Assembly: GCA_031285345.1 (NCBI GenBank)
Contig: JAITWI010000007.1
Span: 1 to 52,787 of the forward strand
DNA from: Alistipes sp.
GTDB lineage: Bacteria > Bacteroidota > Bacteroidia > Bacteroidales > Rikenellaceae
Length of the DNA stretch: 52,787 nucleotides
Direction of reading: 5' to 3'
Shown one piece after another: positions 1 through 8,477 of the stretch. A model generated the notes under the pieces. It was not told the DNA's origin and ran no database searches. It saw only the letters and a list, made by a program, of their open reading frames with translations. Numbering within the stretch: position 1 is the first letter of the stretch; each line of letters opens with the position of its first letter. The position numbers were made by a program, and so were the translations under genes.

Positions 1-1894
1 CCCAACCAGCCGAGACCGAGGGGAAGTAGCCCCATCTGTGACCGCGCATGAAGTTGTGCGAACCGTCGGCGCGAAGAATCACCGTCGCCATATACTTGTT
101 CTGGTAGTCGTAGCTCACGCGGCCGAAGAACGATGCCCAGCGGCTCGGATCCTCGGGACCTCCGCCCAGACTTGTCGCGGTGTTGGCAGTGCCGGTCCAT
201 GGAGCGTTGTCGAGGTACGCGTGTTTGAAGTCGTGGAAGATGGGGTTACCGTTGGCGGCTTCCAAATCCCCGCCCAATCCACCTTTTTCGATCGACTGAC
301 CCAACAGGGCGGTGAAGTGGTGATCCTCGTTGATGTCGAACGTGTAGGTCAGCGTGTTTTCCAGCGTCATGCTTCCGTAGTCGTACATGCTCTGGCTCAC
401 CTCCTCCAGCGTGTTGTTGACGGTGCTCGACAGCTCGTACTTGGGCAAGAAGCTTCTGTAAGAACCGCCGCCGTAAGAATACCCGAAGGTGCTTTTGAAT
501 ATCAGGTTTTTGATGGGCTGTATGGTGAGGAACACGTTGGCCCGCAGTGAGTGACCTTCGCTCATGTTCTCCGAGCGCGCCTTCATCAGGGCGATGGGAT
601 TGGCCTGGCGGATCTCCCACGGAATCGCGTAGTGGGTTTTGCCGTCCTCGTCGAGCAAAGGCAGGAACGGACTCATGGTCATCATGTTGCGAATGTCGTT
701 GTAGTACATGTCGCCCAAGCCGAACCGGCCCGTGTTTTGGTTGTAGGAGTAGGAGATGTTCTCGCCCAACTTGATGATGTCGAACGAGCGCCCCTTGATG
801 AGCGTGCGCTCGGAGTTGACGCGGGCCGTGTATCTTTCGTAGCGCGGCTGCACGGGCTTGCCGAGGATACCCTCCTGGGCGGTGTAGCCGAACCCGATCG
901 AGTAGACCGACATATCGGAGCCGCCGGTGGCGTTGAACGTGTAGTTCTGCACGGGGGCGTTCCTGTTACGCGACTCGTCGAGCCAGTTGGTGCCGTTCCA
1001 TTCGCCGGACTCGATCTTCTGCCAATGGTTTTCCGGGTCGGTGCCGTACGCTTCGGTGGCGAAGTCGTAGGGGGCGAGGCCGTCCATGATGCGGGCTTCG
1101 TTCTGAATCATCGCGTACTCCTGCGCGTTGAGCAGGTCGGGCATGCGATACACGTTCTGGATGCCGTAGTAGGCGTCGAACGATATCTGCGCCTTGCCGC
1201 CGGCACGTCCCTGCTTGGTGGTCACCAGAATAACGCCGTTGGCGGCTCTGGCACCGTAGATCGCGGCCGAGGCGGCGTCCTTCAGCACGTCGATACGTTC
1301 GATGTCGCCCGGGTTGAGGTTGTTGATGTCGCCTCCCGGCACGCCGTCGATAACGTAAAGGGGCGAGGCGTCGCCCATCGTGCCCATCCCGCGGACGAAC
1401 ACCTTGAAGCCCTCGCCGGGCATACCCGAGGCCTGGGTGATGCTCACGCCGGGGGTCTGGCTCTGAAGCGCACCCAAAACGTTGACCGTGTTGAGTTTGG
1501 CTACATTGTCGCCGCTCACCTGCACCGTGGCGCCCGTGACGAGCTTTTTCTGTTGCACGCCGTAGCCTATGACCACAACGTCTTCCAACAGCGAGGCGTC
1601 GGCCGTCATAACGACGGCGATCTCGCTACGGCCGCCCACGACTATGTCCTGGGTTTGGAAGCCCACGTACGAGAAGCGAAGCGTGGCGTCGTCACCCGGA
1701 ATACGGATGGTGAACGCGCCGCCGGCATCCGATATGGCAACGGTCTGTGCGCCCGGATCGGTGACGGTCACGCCGATCAGCGGGTCGCCGGAGTCGTCCG
1801 ATACGAAGCCGGACACGATTCTCCCCTGCGCCTGTGCGTCCGCACCCCACGCAACGGAGATCAACAAGAGTAACGCGGATAAAAAATTCTTCAT
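1..1894 (-). CDS. SusC/RagA-type TonB-dependent outer-membrane receptor (3' end outside window)
   Basis: The first 631 codons of a SusC-family receptor are present; the rest of the barrel lies beyond the left edge. Such proteins import oligosaccharides or peptides across the outer membrane using TonB energy, usually with a SusD lipoprotein encoded downstream (not visible). The start ATG at 1894 gives a signal peptide (MKNFLSALLLLISVAWGADA), then a carboxypeptidase-regulatory-like beta-sandwich (about residues 25-110, 'GDPLIGVTVTDPG'), then the plug with 'GVSITQASGMPGEGFKVFVRG', 'PLYVIDGVPGGDINNLNP' and the family hallmark 'YGARAANGVILVTTKQGRAG'. Barrel strands follow. The reading frame is open throughout. 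The substrate cannot be told. The preceding gene on the same strand is a P-type ATPase, but about 210 bp with its own promoter candidate separates them, so a shared operon is unlikely. Confidence 0.95.
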   Translation of the reverse strand, partial: MKNFLSALLLLISVAWGADAQAQGRIVSGFVSDDSGDPLIGVTVTDPGAQTVAISDAGGAFTIRIPGDDATLRFSYVGFQTQDIVVGGRSEIAVVMTADASLLEDVVVIGYGVQQKKLVTGATVQVSGDNVAKLNTVNVLGALQSQTPGVSITQASGMPGEGFKVFVRGMGTMGDASPLYVIDGVPGGDINNLNPGDIERIDVLKDAASAAIYGARAANGVILVTTKQGRAGGKAQISFDAYYGIQNVYRMPDLLNAQEYAMIQNEARIMDGLAPYDFATEAYGTDPENHWQKIESGEWNGTNWLDESRNRNAPVQNYTFNATGGSDMSVYSIGFGYTAQEGILGKPVQPRYERYTARVNSERTLIKGRSFDIIKLGENISYSYNQNTGRFGLGDMYYNDIRNMMTMSPFLPLLDEDGKTHYAIPWEIRQANPIALMKARSENMSEGHSLRANVFLTIQPIKNLIFKSTFGYSYGGGSYRSFLPKYELSSTVNNTLEEVSQSMYDYGSMTLENTLTYTFDINEDHHFTALLGQSIEKGGLGGDLEAANGNPIFHDFKHAYLDNAPWTGTANTATSLGGGPEDPSRWASFFGRVSYDYQNKYMATVILRADGSHNFMRGHRWGYFPSVSAGW

Positions 1895-2051
1895 AAGGTA
1901 GTTTTTAGTTAATTTTCTTCTTTGCCGTAACAATCTACGACAAAAACACTAAGGTTGATAAAGCAGGTCTTTGTTTTCAGTCGTCGTCAGTGTTTGATCA
2001 TATACTTTTAGGTTTAATTGGTTTTAGTTGTTCGCAACATACAACGATTGG

Positions 2052-2082
2052 CAAATATATGCGATTTTAATCAAAATGCAAT
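2052..2082 (-). promoter_or_regulatory. Candidate Bacteroidetes promoter for the SusC-like gene
   Basis: On the minus strand ATTG (2079-2082), a 19-bp spacer and TATATTTG (2052-2059) match the TTTG/TAnnTTTG arrangement. Transcription would start near 2045, giving a leader of about 150 nt with a possible AAACACT/AGTGTTT stem. The -33 element is imperfect and the leader is long, so this is a moderate call. Confidence 0.45.
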
Positions 2083-2108
2083 AATTATCCTTTTTCTCCC
2101 CCGGGAGA

Positions 2109-4754
2109 CTATTTTTTCACCCCCGCCAACTTCAACACCTCGGTCACCGCAAGAGGCACGACAGAGAGCCCCGCCACCCACAGCCACTGCGTCTGCGACA
2201 GAGCCGTCACGCGGAACACCCCCGCCAGAGAGGGCACCTCCAACACAACCAACATCATCGCGCAAACCACCGCCAACGCCCCCCACAGCCACCTGTTGGC
2301 GAACATTCCGCGAAAGGCCGACACACTCGTCGAACGCGAACCTAACAGCAGCGTCATCTGCGAGAATGCCAGCACGGCGAAGGTCATAGTATGGGCCGCG
2401 TCGGGGCTCACGGCTATGCCTACTCGGTTGGCCACGAGCGACAGAGCCCCTATCATAATCCCCTGCAACGCCACTCGCGTCGCAAAGCTGCCGGTCATGA
2501 TTCCTTTTCGCGAATCTATCGGCCGGCGGTTCATAATCCCGTGCGCCGGAGGGTCGACGCTCAGCGCAAGCGCCGGCAGGCTGTCGGTCACCAGATTGAT
2601 CCACAAAATATGGATCGGCAGCAGCGGCGTATCCCAATTTAGCACCACCGCCACGAGCAGCACCAGCACCTCGCCGATATTTGTCGAGAGCAGGAACCTT
2701 ATCACCTTCAATATGTTGTCGTAGATGCTTCTGCCCTCCTCGACGGCGGTGACTATGGTCGCGAAGTTGTCGTCGGCCAGCACCACGTCGGCCGCCTCTT
2801 TCGACACGTCCGTTCCGGTGATGCCCATCGCCACGCCTATGTCGGCAAGTTTGAGGGCGGGGGCGTCGTTCACCCCGTCGCCCGTCATGGCCACTATTTT
2901 GCCCGTGGTTTGGAACGCCTTCACGATGCGCACCTTGTGTTCGGGCGCGACGCGGGCATAGACGGAGATTTTTTCGACCGAGGCCAGCAGCTGTTCGTCT
3001 GTCATGGCGGCGAGTTCGGTGCCCGTAATCGCCTCGTCACCCTCGCGCATTATGCCAAGTTGGCGGGCGATGGCGGTGGCGGTGATTTTATGGTCGCCCG
3101 TTATCATCACAGGCTTGATTCCCGCCCGGCGGCACTTCGCGACGGCCGTTTTGACCTCCTCGCGCGGAGGGTCGATCATGCCCAACAGGCCCACGAACAC
3201 CAGGTCGCGCTCCAGCGTTTCGGGCGCCGCCTTTGCAGGCACCTCCTCGATTTCGCTGGTCGCCACCGCCAACACCCTGAGCGCACCCTCGGCCATGGAG
3301 ACGTTAACGCGGCGAATCTCCTCGCGGTCGGCATCGGTAAGCAGGCGGGTGGTGGCGCCGTCGACTATCCGGCCGCAGCGCGCCAACACCTCGTCCGTTC
3401 CACCCTTCACCGCCACCAAAAACATCTCTCCCGCACGCCTGTGCACCGTGGTCATCATCTTGCGCTCCGAGTCGAACGGCACCTCGGCCACGCGGGGCAT
3501 CGCCGCTTCGAGCGCCTCCTTATTTATATCGTATCGCAGCCCCAAATCGAGCATCGCCGTTTCGGTGGGGTCGCCCACCGCCTCGCGCTCACCCTCTTCC
3601 ACGCGCACGCACGCGTCATTGGCAAGAATCGAGCAATCTATAAGCGAACGGTAGGGAGCCGCCCCAGATACGGGGAGGGAATCGACGGTTTGCGGCTCCG
3701 ACGCGGGAATCCAGAGTTTAACCACCGTCATGCGGTTGCGGGTCAGCGTACCCGTCTTATCGGAGCATATCACCTGCGTCGAACCAAGCGTTTCCACCGA
3801 CGGCAGTTTGCGCACGATGGCGTTCTTCTTCACCAACCGCTGCACACCCACCGCCAGCACCACCGTCGCAACCGCCGGAAGTCCCTCGGGTATAGCGGCG
3901 ACTGCCAGCGACACGGCGGTCATAAACATATCGAGCCAACCCTTGCCGTAGAGCACTCCCACTATAAATATCACCACGCAGATCGCGAGCGCGGCGATGG
4001 CAAGAGTACGTCCGAGACGATCCAACTTGTGTTGCAACGGAGTTTTCGACGCCGGCACCGCCTGTATCATCGCCGCTATGCGCCCCACCTCGGAGTTCAT
4101 TCCCGTGGCGACGACTATCCCCCGCCCGCGGCCGTAGGTGACCGAGGTCGAACCGAACGCCATGCAAAGCCTGTCGCCCAACGGCACCTCGCCCTCGATC
4201 GCCGCAACGTTCTTTTCCACCGGAACGCTCTCGCCCGTCAGCGCCGCCTCCTCTATTTTAAGGTTGACGGCTTCGGTGAGCCGCAAATCGGCCGGCACCG
4301 AGTCGCCCGTCTCCAGCACCACCACGTCGCCCGGCACCAGTTCGCGCGACTCCACCACCCTCACCTGCCCTCCACGCACGACCTTACAGTGGGGCGACGA
4401 GAGTTTTTCGAGAGCGTCGAGCGCCTTTTCGGCCTTGGCCTCCTGCGCGGTGCCGATGACGGCGTTGAGGATCACTATGGCGAGGATTATTATCGCGTCG
4501 GTGAACCCCTCACCCTCCAGATATCCGGTCACGCCCGAGATGACTGCGGCGGCCACAAGCACCAGAATCATGAAGCTGCGGAACTGGGCGAAGAATTTTC
4601 CGGCGAGGGTCGTGCGGCGACTCTTGGTGAATTCGTTGTAGCCGCTGCCGGTGCGGTGACGCTGCACCTGTTCGGCGGAGAGGCCGTCGGTAACGTTCGT
4701 CGATAGGCGCGCGGCCGTCTCGGAGGCGGATAGGTTGTAGAAGCGGTTTGTCAT
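2109..4754 (-). CDS. P-type ATPase, type II cation (probably Ca2+) transporter
   Basis: An 881-residue P-type ATPase that should pump a cation across the inner membrane using ATP. Visible motifs: cation-ATPase N-terminal domain (about 1-70), actuator TGES (173-176), membrane PEGL (289-292, the calcium/type II signature), phosphorylation site DKTGTLT with Asp332, nucleotide-domain 'MITGDHKIT', hinge 'TGDGVNDAPALK', and a C-terminal bundle of about six membrane segments. The order and length fit type II Ca2+-ATPases; Mg2+ or Na+ cannot be excluded. I chose ATG 4754 because a strong promoter (TACCTTTA at 4780-4787) lies between it and an upstream in-frame TTG at 4793. The gene is divergent from the FIVAR lipoprotein gene. 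Confidence 0.93.
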   Translation of the reverse strand: MTNRFYNLSASETAARLSTNVTDGLSAEQVQRHRTGSGYNEFTKSRRTTLAGKFFAQFRSFMILVLVAAAVISGVTGYLEGEGFTDAIIILAIVILNAVIGTAQEAKAEKALDALEKLSSPHCKVVRGGQVRVVESRELVPGDVVVLETGDSVPADLRLTEAVNLKIEEAALTGESVPVEKNVAAIEGEVPLGDRLCMAFGSTSVTYGRGRGIVVATGMNSEVGRIAAMIQAVPASKTPLQHKLDRLGRTLAIAALAICVVIFIVGVLYGKGWLDMFMTAVSLAVAAIPEGLPAVATVVLAVGVQRLVKKNAIVRKLPSVETLGSTQVICSDKTGTLTRNRMTVVKLWIPASEPQTVDSLPVSGAAPYRSLIDCSILANDACVRVEEGEREAVGDPTETAMLDLGLRYDINKEALEAAMPRVAEVPFDSERKMMTTVHRRAGEMFLVAVKGGTDEVLARCGRIVDGATTRLLTDADREEIRRVNVSMAEGALRVLAVATSEIEEVPAKAAPETLERDLVFVGLLGMIDPPREEVKTAVAKCRRAGIKPVMITGDHKITATAIARQLGIMREGDEAITGTELAAMTDEQLLASVEKISVYARVAPEHKVRIVKAFQTTGKIVAMTGDGVNDAPALKLADIGVAMGITGTDVSKEAADVVLADDNFATIVTAVEEGRSIYDNILKVIRFLLSTNIGEVLVLLVAVVLNWDTPLLPIHILWINLVTDSLPALALSVDPPAHGIMNRRPIDSRKGIMTGSFATRVALQGIMIGALSLVANRVGIAVSPDAAHTMTFAVLAFSQMTLLLGSRSTSVSAFRGMFANRWLWGALAVVCAMMLVVLEVPSLAGVFRVTALSQTQWLWVAGLSVVPLAVTEVLKLAGVKK

Positions 4755-4779
4755 CTGTGACGAAATATTTTTCAGACGA

Positions 4780-4811
4780 TAAAGGTAATTCAAAAAACTT
4801 TACCCCGCAAA
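4780..4811 (-). promoter_or_regulatory. Promoter of the P-type ATPase gene
   Basis: On the minus strand TTTG (4808-4811), a 20-bp spacer, then TACCTTTA (4780-4787). The expected transcript start is about 20 nt before ATG 4754, which decides the start codon. Confidence 0.7.
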
Positions 4812-4953
4812 AACTTCGCCACACCCGAGAGGTTCGGAGAAACATTTTATCGTTTTATCGTCATTATTCACCGACAAGATAAAAATGGTCTCCTTTTTGT
4901 ATTATCGTCTGCCAAACCTATTGAAAACATTTTATAATAATCAAGAACAAAAA

Positions 4954-7332
4954 ATGACTATGAAAAAGTTTGTTTTTATCGCGCTCGCCGCCGCGCTTGC
5001 GCTCGGAACATCGACCTCCTGCGTCAAGGAGAAGGAGGTCTACTACTCGGTGACGTTCGACTCCCAGGGAGGGAGCGCCGTCGGTTCGCTCAGGGCGCTG
5101 GAGGGTCACAAGATCGAGCGCCCCGCCGATCCCACCCGCGATGGCTACACCTTCGTGGACTGGTTCAAGGAGGCCGAAGCCACCAACGCCTGGAACTTCT
5201 CGACCGACGTGGTCAGGGAGAAACTCACCCTGTATGCCGGTTGGGACGCTTCGAGCGGCGAAACCATTGGCGAAGAGCTGGCCGCTCTGATAAGTGACGC
5301 CGAAGAGATCACCGAAGAGACCGACTACTCCGCCGGTTCGTGGGATGCTTTCCAGACCGCTCTCGATGCCGCCAAGGCAGCCGCCGAGGATCCCGAAGCC
5401 ACCACCGAGGAGCTCCAGACCGCGCTCGACAACCTCGAAGCAGCCATGGACGCACTGGTGGACATCAGCGCCCTTAACGACGCCATCGCAACGGCCGACG
5501 AACTCGACAACGAAGGCGGAGACTACACCACCGAAAGTTGGGACATTTTCGCCGCCGCTCTCGCCGAGGCTAAAACCGTGGCCGCCGATCCCGACGCAAC
5601 CGCCGAAGAGGTCGAAGCAGCTCTCGAAGCTCTCCAGACCGCCGAAGAAGGACTCGTTCCCGCAACAAACAAGGGCGTGTTGGAACAGCTGATAGGCGAC
5701 GCCGAAGAGCTGGTTGAAGAGGACTACACTCCCGCTTCGTGGACTCTGTTTGAGGCCGCTATCGCCGCCGCACAAGAGGTGCTGGACGATCCCGAAGCCA
5801 CCGAACAGGACTACCTCGACGCCATCGAAGCGTTGCAGGACGCCATCGACGAGGGTCTCGTCGAAAGAGCCGATAACAGCGCGCTCGTAACGTTGATCGA
5901 AACCGCTGAAGGCGAACTCGAAGGCGACTACACCAGCGCTTCGTTGTCCGCTTTGCAGGACGCCATCGACGCCGCACAGGCCGTTGCCGACGACGGCGAC
6001 GCCACCGATGCCGAGATCGCCCAGGCAGTCTTGGATCTGCAAGCCGCCATCGACGCACTTGTCGAAATCGCCGACACGACGGATCTCGACGCAGCGGTAG
6101 AAGAGGCCGAAGCCCTTACCGAGACCGACTACACCGTGGATAGCTATGCCGCCGTCACCGCAGCTCTCGACACCATCGACGGTCTGACCGAAGAGTCGAC
6201 TCAGGGCGAGGTTGAGTCAGCTCTCGCCGCGCTCGAAGCAGCAATGGACGCTCTGGTGGACATCAGCGACCTGAAAGACGCGGTTGACGCAGCCAACATG
6301 CTTAACAACGACAACGGCGACTACACCACCGACAGCTGGACAGCATTTGACGGCAAACTCACCGACGCCGAGACCGCCTTGGCCAACGACGCAATACTTC
6401 AACCCGCCGTCAACACCGCACTCGAAGATCTTGAGACCGCACAGGAAGCACTGGTGGTTCTAACCGACCTCAACACAGCCGTCGACTACGTGGGTACGCT
6501 CACCGAGGGCGACTACACCGCCGCCACTTGGGGCGACGTGGACTCCGCCTTGACTGCCGCCGAGGGCGTGCAGGGCACAGCTGCCGCGACTCAGGAAGCG
6601 GTGGACAACGCTTATGACGCACTCGTCGCCGCAATCGGAGACCTCGAATATGAACCCGGCCCCGGCAGCGCTAACAAAACCGACCTCGCGACAGCCATCG
6701 GCGCAGTCAGCGGCCTGACAGAGGGCGACTACACCTCCGCCTCTTGGACTGTGTTTGAGGACGCCCTCAATATGGCCGAAAGCCTCAACGACAACGCACA
6801 GGCAACACAGGACGAGGTCGATGCGGCCGTGATAATACTTGACCGTGCGCACAGACAACTTGTCCACGCGGCCACCGACACCGCCGCCTCTTTGGACGCA
6901 CTCGTCGCTCAGGGCCAAACCTACGTGGAGGAAGACTACACATCCGCTTCGTGGACTCCGTTCGACGCCGCACTCACCGCTGCCGACGACCTCGACACTT
7001 CTACCGCATCGGCGTCGGAAATCCAAACCGCCTATCAGGCTTTGCAGGCGGCCATTCAGGGTCTCTCGCCCGCTCAATCGCCCGACGGCTTGGTATCGAG
7101 TTTGTTGGATGAGCTTTCGGGAGCGATCGACGGTCTGCCTACAGTGGAAAAAATCCAGAGCAATCCGCTTAGCTTCGCGGTAGCTATGATTCTCGCCCCC
7201 ACCGTGGACGTACTGCGCGACACGCTGATGGAGTTGCTGGGCAACGACGATTCGGGTAACAACGAACTCATCGCCCTCAACACCCGTCTTGACGACATTC
7301 TCACCGCCCTCGGACTTGGTTCGCTGATCTAA
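4954..7332 (+). CDS. Lipoprotein with one InlB-type repeat and nine FIVAR repeats
   Basis: A 792-residue secreted lipoprotein. ATG 4954 gives MTMKKFVFIALAAALALG followed by lipobox TSC (Cys about residue 23). Residues about 27-95 are a Listeria-Bacteroides (InlB B / Flg_new) repeat: 'VTFDSQGGSAVGSL', 'DPTRDGYTFVDWF', ending 'LTLYAGW'. Nine helical FIVAR-type repeats of about 60-65 residues follow, each with 'DYT..SW..F..AL..A' and ending 'L..A...LV'. They are very rich in Asp, Glu and Ala. The last about 85 residues are different, more hydrophobic and amphipathic. FIVAR modules in other surface proteins bind cell-wall, matrix or sugar ligands, so a surface adhesin or spacer role is inferred. 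A strong terminator follows; no partner gene is adjacent. Confidence 0.85.
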   Translation: MTMKKFVFIALAAALALGTSTSCVKEKEVYYSVTFDSQGGSAVGSLRALEGHKIERPADPTRDGYTFVDWFKEAEATNAWNFSTDVVREKLTLYAGWDASSGETIGEELAALISDAEEITEETDYSAGSWDAFQTALDAAKAAAEDPEATTEELQTALDNLEAAMDALVDISALNDAIATADELDNEGGDYTTESWDIFAAALAEAKTVAADPDATAEEVEAALEALQTAEEGLVPATNKGVLEQLIGDAEELVEEDYTPASWTLFEAAIAAAQEVLDDPEATEQDYLDAIEALQDAIDEGLVERADNSALVTLIETAEGELEGDYTSASLSALQDAIDAAQAVADDGDATDAEIAQAVLDLQAAIDALVEIADTTDLDAAVEEAEALTETDYTVDSYAAVTAALDTIDGLTEESTQGEVESALAALEAAMDALVDISDLKDAVDAANMLNNDNGDYTTDSWTAFDGKLTDAETALANDAILQPAVNTALEDLETAQEALVVLTDLNTAVDYVGTLTEGDYTAATWGDVDSALTAAEGVQGTAAATQEAVDNAYDALVAAIGDLEYEPGPGSANKTDLATAIGAVSGLTEGDYTSASWTVFEDALNMAESLNDNAQATQDEVDAAVIILDRAHRQLVHAATDTAASLDALVAQGQTYVEEDYTSASWTPFDAALTAADDLDTSTASASEIQTAYQALQAAIQGLSPAQSPDGLVSSLLDELSGAIDGLPTVEKIQSNPLSFAVAMILAPTVDVLRDTLMELLGNDDSGNNELIALNTRLDDILTALGLGSLI

Positions 7333-7355
7333 TCTTTCACGACTTTAATTTTTCG

Positions 7356-7390
7356 CACCGGCGGACTTCACTGTTCGCCGGTGTTTTTTT
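7356..7390 (+). terminator. Intrinsic terminator of the FIVAR lipoprotein gene
   Basis: Stem CACCGGCG (7356-7363) pairs with CGCCGGTG (7376-7383), extended by three further pairs, and is followed by seven T (7384-7390). Confidence 0.85.
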
Positions 7391-7406
7391 GTTTTGCCGC
7401 TTTGAT

Positions 7407-7414
7407 TATCTTTG
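7407..7414 (+). promoter_or_regulatory. Candidate -7 box of the radical SAM gene
   Basis: TATCTTTG lies 8 nt before ATG 7423, just after the T-tract of the previous terminator. No clean TTTG is found 19-21 bp upstream. The transcript would start within a few bases of the ATG. Confidence 0.5.
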
Positions 7415-7422
7415 CACTCACT

Positions 7423-8280
7423 ATGACAGCACTATTCGACGACGTGATTTTCGGGCCGGTGCGCAGCCGCCGCCTCGGCCTCTCGCTGGGGGTCAACCTG
7501 CTGCCCCTGAAGAGCAAACTGTGCAACTTCGACTGCATCTACTGCGAGTGCGGCTGGAACGGGCACTCTCAAACGCATGTTACCTCCCTCGACTCTTCCT
7601 GCGCCGCCTCCGGCGACTGTCGGGTCTCGGTCGGTGAGCTCGCGCCTGTCGGTGCTCGGTTTAATTCCCGCGAGGACGTAGCGCGGCTGCTGGGCGAAAA
7701 ACTGCGCCGGATGGCCGCCGCGGGCGAGTGTCCCGACGTGATCACCTTCGCGGGCAACGGCGAGCCCACCATCCACCCCGACTTCGAGGCGATTATCGAC
7801 GACACGCTGCGCCTGCGCGACGAGATCTGCCCCTCGGCCAAGGTGTCGGTTTTGAGCAACGCAACCATGATCGGCCGGCCGGGCGTCCGCCGCGCGCTGG
7901 AACGGGTGGACAACAACATTCTGAAACTCGATTCGGCGTTCGACGACACGGTGCGCCTCGTCAACGACCCGCAGGGCGCATACTCTGTCGCCGCCACGGT
8001 CGAAGGCATCAAAAGTTTCGGCGGGCGCGAGATCGTCCAGACCATGTTTCTGCGCGGCGAACTCGGCGGGCATGGCGGGCAAACAATTGACAACACGACG
8101 GAGCGCGAAGTCTCCGCATGGCTCGCCCTCATAGCCGACATAAAACCGCGGCAGGTGATGATCTACACCATCGACCGCGACACCCCGGCCGAGGGGCTGC
8201 AAAAAGTGCCGGTCAACGAACTGCGCGCAATCGCCACGCGTGTCGAGGCGCTCGGCATCCCCGTCTCGGTGGCGGGATAG
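7423..8280 (+). CDS. Radical SAM protein (COG0731, wyosine-synthetase-like)
   Basis: A 285-residue radical SAM enzyme. Cys34, Cys38 and Cys41 form the CxxxCxxC cluster motif in 'LCNFDCIYCECGWN', preceded by 'FGPVRSRRLGLSLGVNLLP', typical of the COG0731 family. 'VITFAGNGEPTIHP' is the glycine-rich SAM-binding region. The substrate is unknown; relatives include the TYW1-like branch of tRNA wyosine synthesis, but this short bacterial form lacks the flavodoxin part. Residues about 47-82 form a low-complexity Ser/Ala/Cys stretch inserted just after the cluster motif. ATG 7423 is used because an upstream in-frame GTG lies inside the terminator. No operon partner is evident. Confidence 0.85.
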   Translation: MTALFDDVIFGPVRSRRLGLSLGVNLLPLKSKLCNFDCIYCECGWNGHSQTHVTSLDSSCAASGDCRVSVGELAPVGARFNSREDVARLLGEKLRRMAAAGECPDVITFAGNGEPTIHPDFEAIIDDTLRLRDEICPSAKVSVLSNATMIGRPGVRRALERVDNNILKLDSAFDDTVRLVNDPQGAYSVAATVEGIKSFGGREIVQTMFLRGELGGHGGQTIDNTTEREVSAWLALIADIKPRQVMIYTIDRDTPAEGLQKVPVNELRAIATRVEALGIPVSVAG

Positions 8281-8330
8281 CCCACGAACCTCGACAGCCC
8301 CGCTTCCGCCAAACCCAAAAATGTTTGGCA

Positions 8331-8362
8331 CCCCCCCCCTTTGAAAGGGGGACTTAGGGGGT
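8331..8362. repeat. REP-like G/C-tract palindrome
   Basis: A C-tract, TTTGAAAGGGGGA and a second G-run in CTTAGGGGG form a palindromic element of the kind scattered through many bacterial genomes. It is followed by a small hairpin, ACGGCTT (8375-8381) with AAGCCGT (8387-8393). TTTG (8340-8343) and TATGTTTA (8362-8369) inside it could also act as a weak promoter for the aldolase gene. Confidence 0.5.
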
Positions 8363-8394
8363 ATGTTTATCGAGACGGCTTTGAAGAAGCCGTT

Positions 8395-8477
8395 AACGTT
8401 GGTTTGGTAAATTCGGGCGACTACCAACCTAACGAAGACCATAGAAATAACGCGCCCGAATTTACCAAACCAACGTT
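8395..8477. repeat. 25-bp perfect inverted repeat abutting the threonine aldolase start codon
   Basis: The arm at 8395-8419 (begins AACGTTGGTTTGG, ends TTCGGGCG) is the exact reverse complement of the arm at 8453-8477. The 33-nt loop (8420-8452) has no coding sequence. The right arm ends at the base before ATG 8478. In RNA this would be a very stable stem ending at the start codon. It could be a REP/MITE-like insertion, a translational control element or the ends of a tiny invertible segment; the sequence does not decide. Confidence 0.85.

Noticed and set aside
2910-4706. Long open frame opposite the ATPase gene
   Set aside because: It is an antisense shadow of high-GC coding sequence; the protein has no recognisable domain and low complexity.
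4755-4793. Upstream TTG start for the P-type ATPase
   Set aside because: It lies upstream of a promoter with matching -33 and -7 elements, so it would not be in the mRNA.
8420-8452. Promoter in the loop of the 25-bp inverted repeat, invertible switch
   Set aside because: No TAnnTTTG match in either orientation of the loop; not enough to call a phase-variable promoter.
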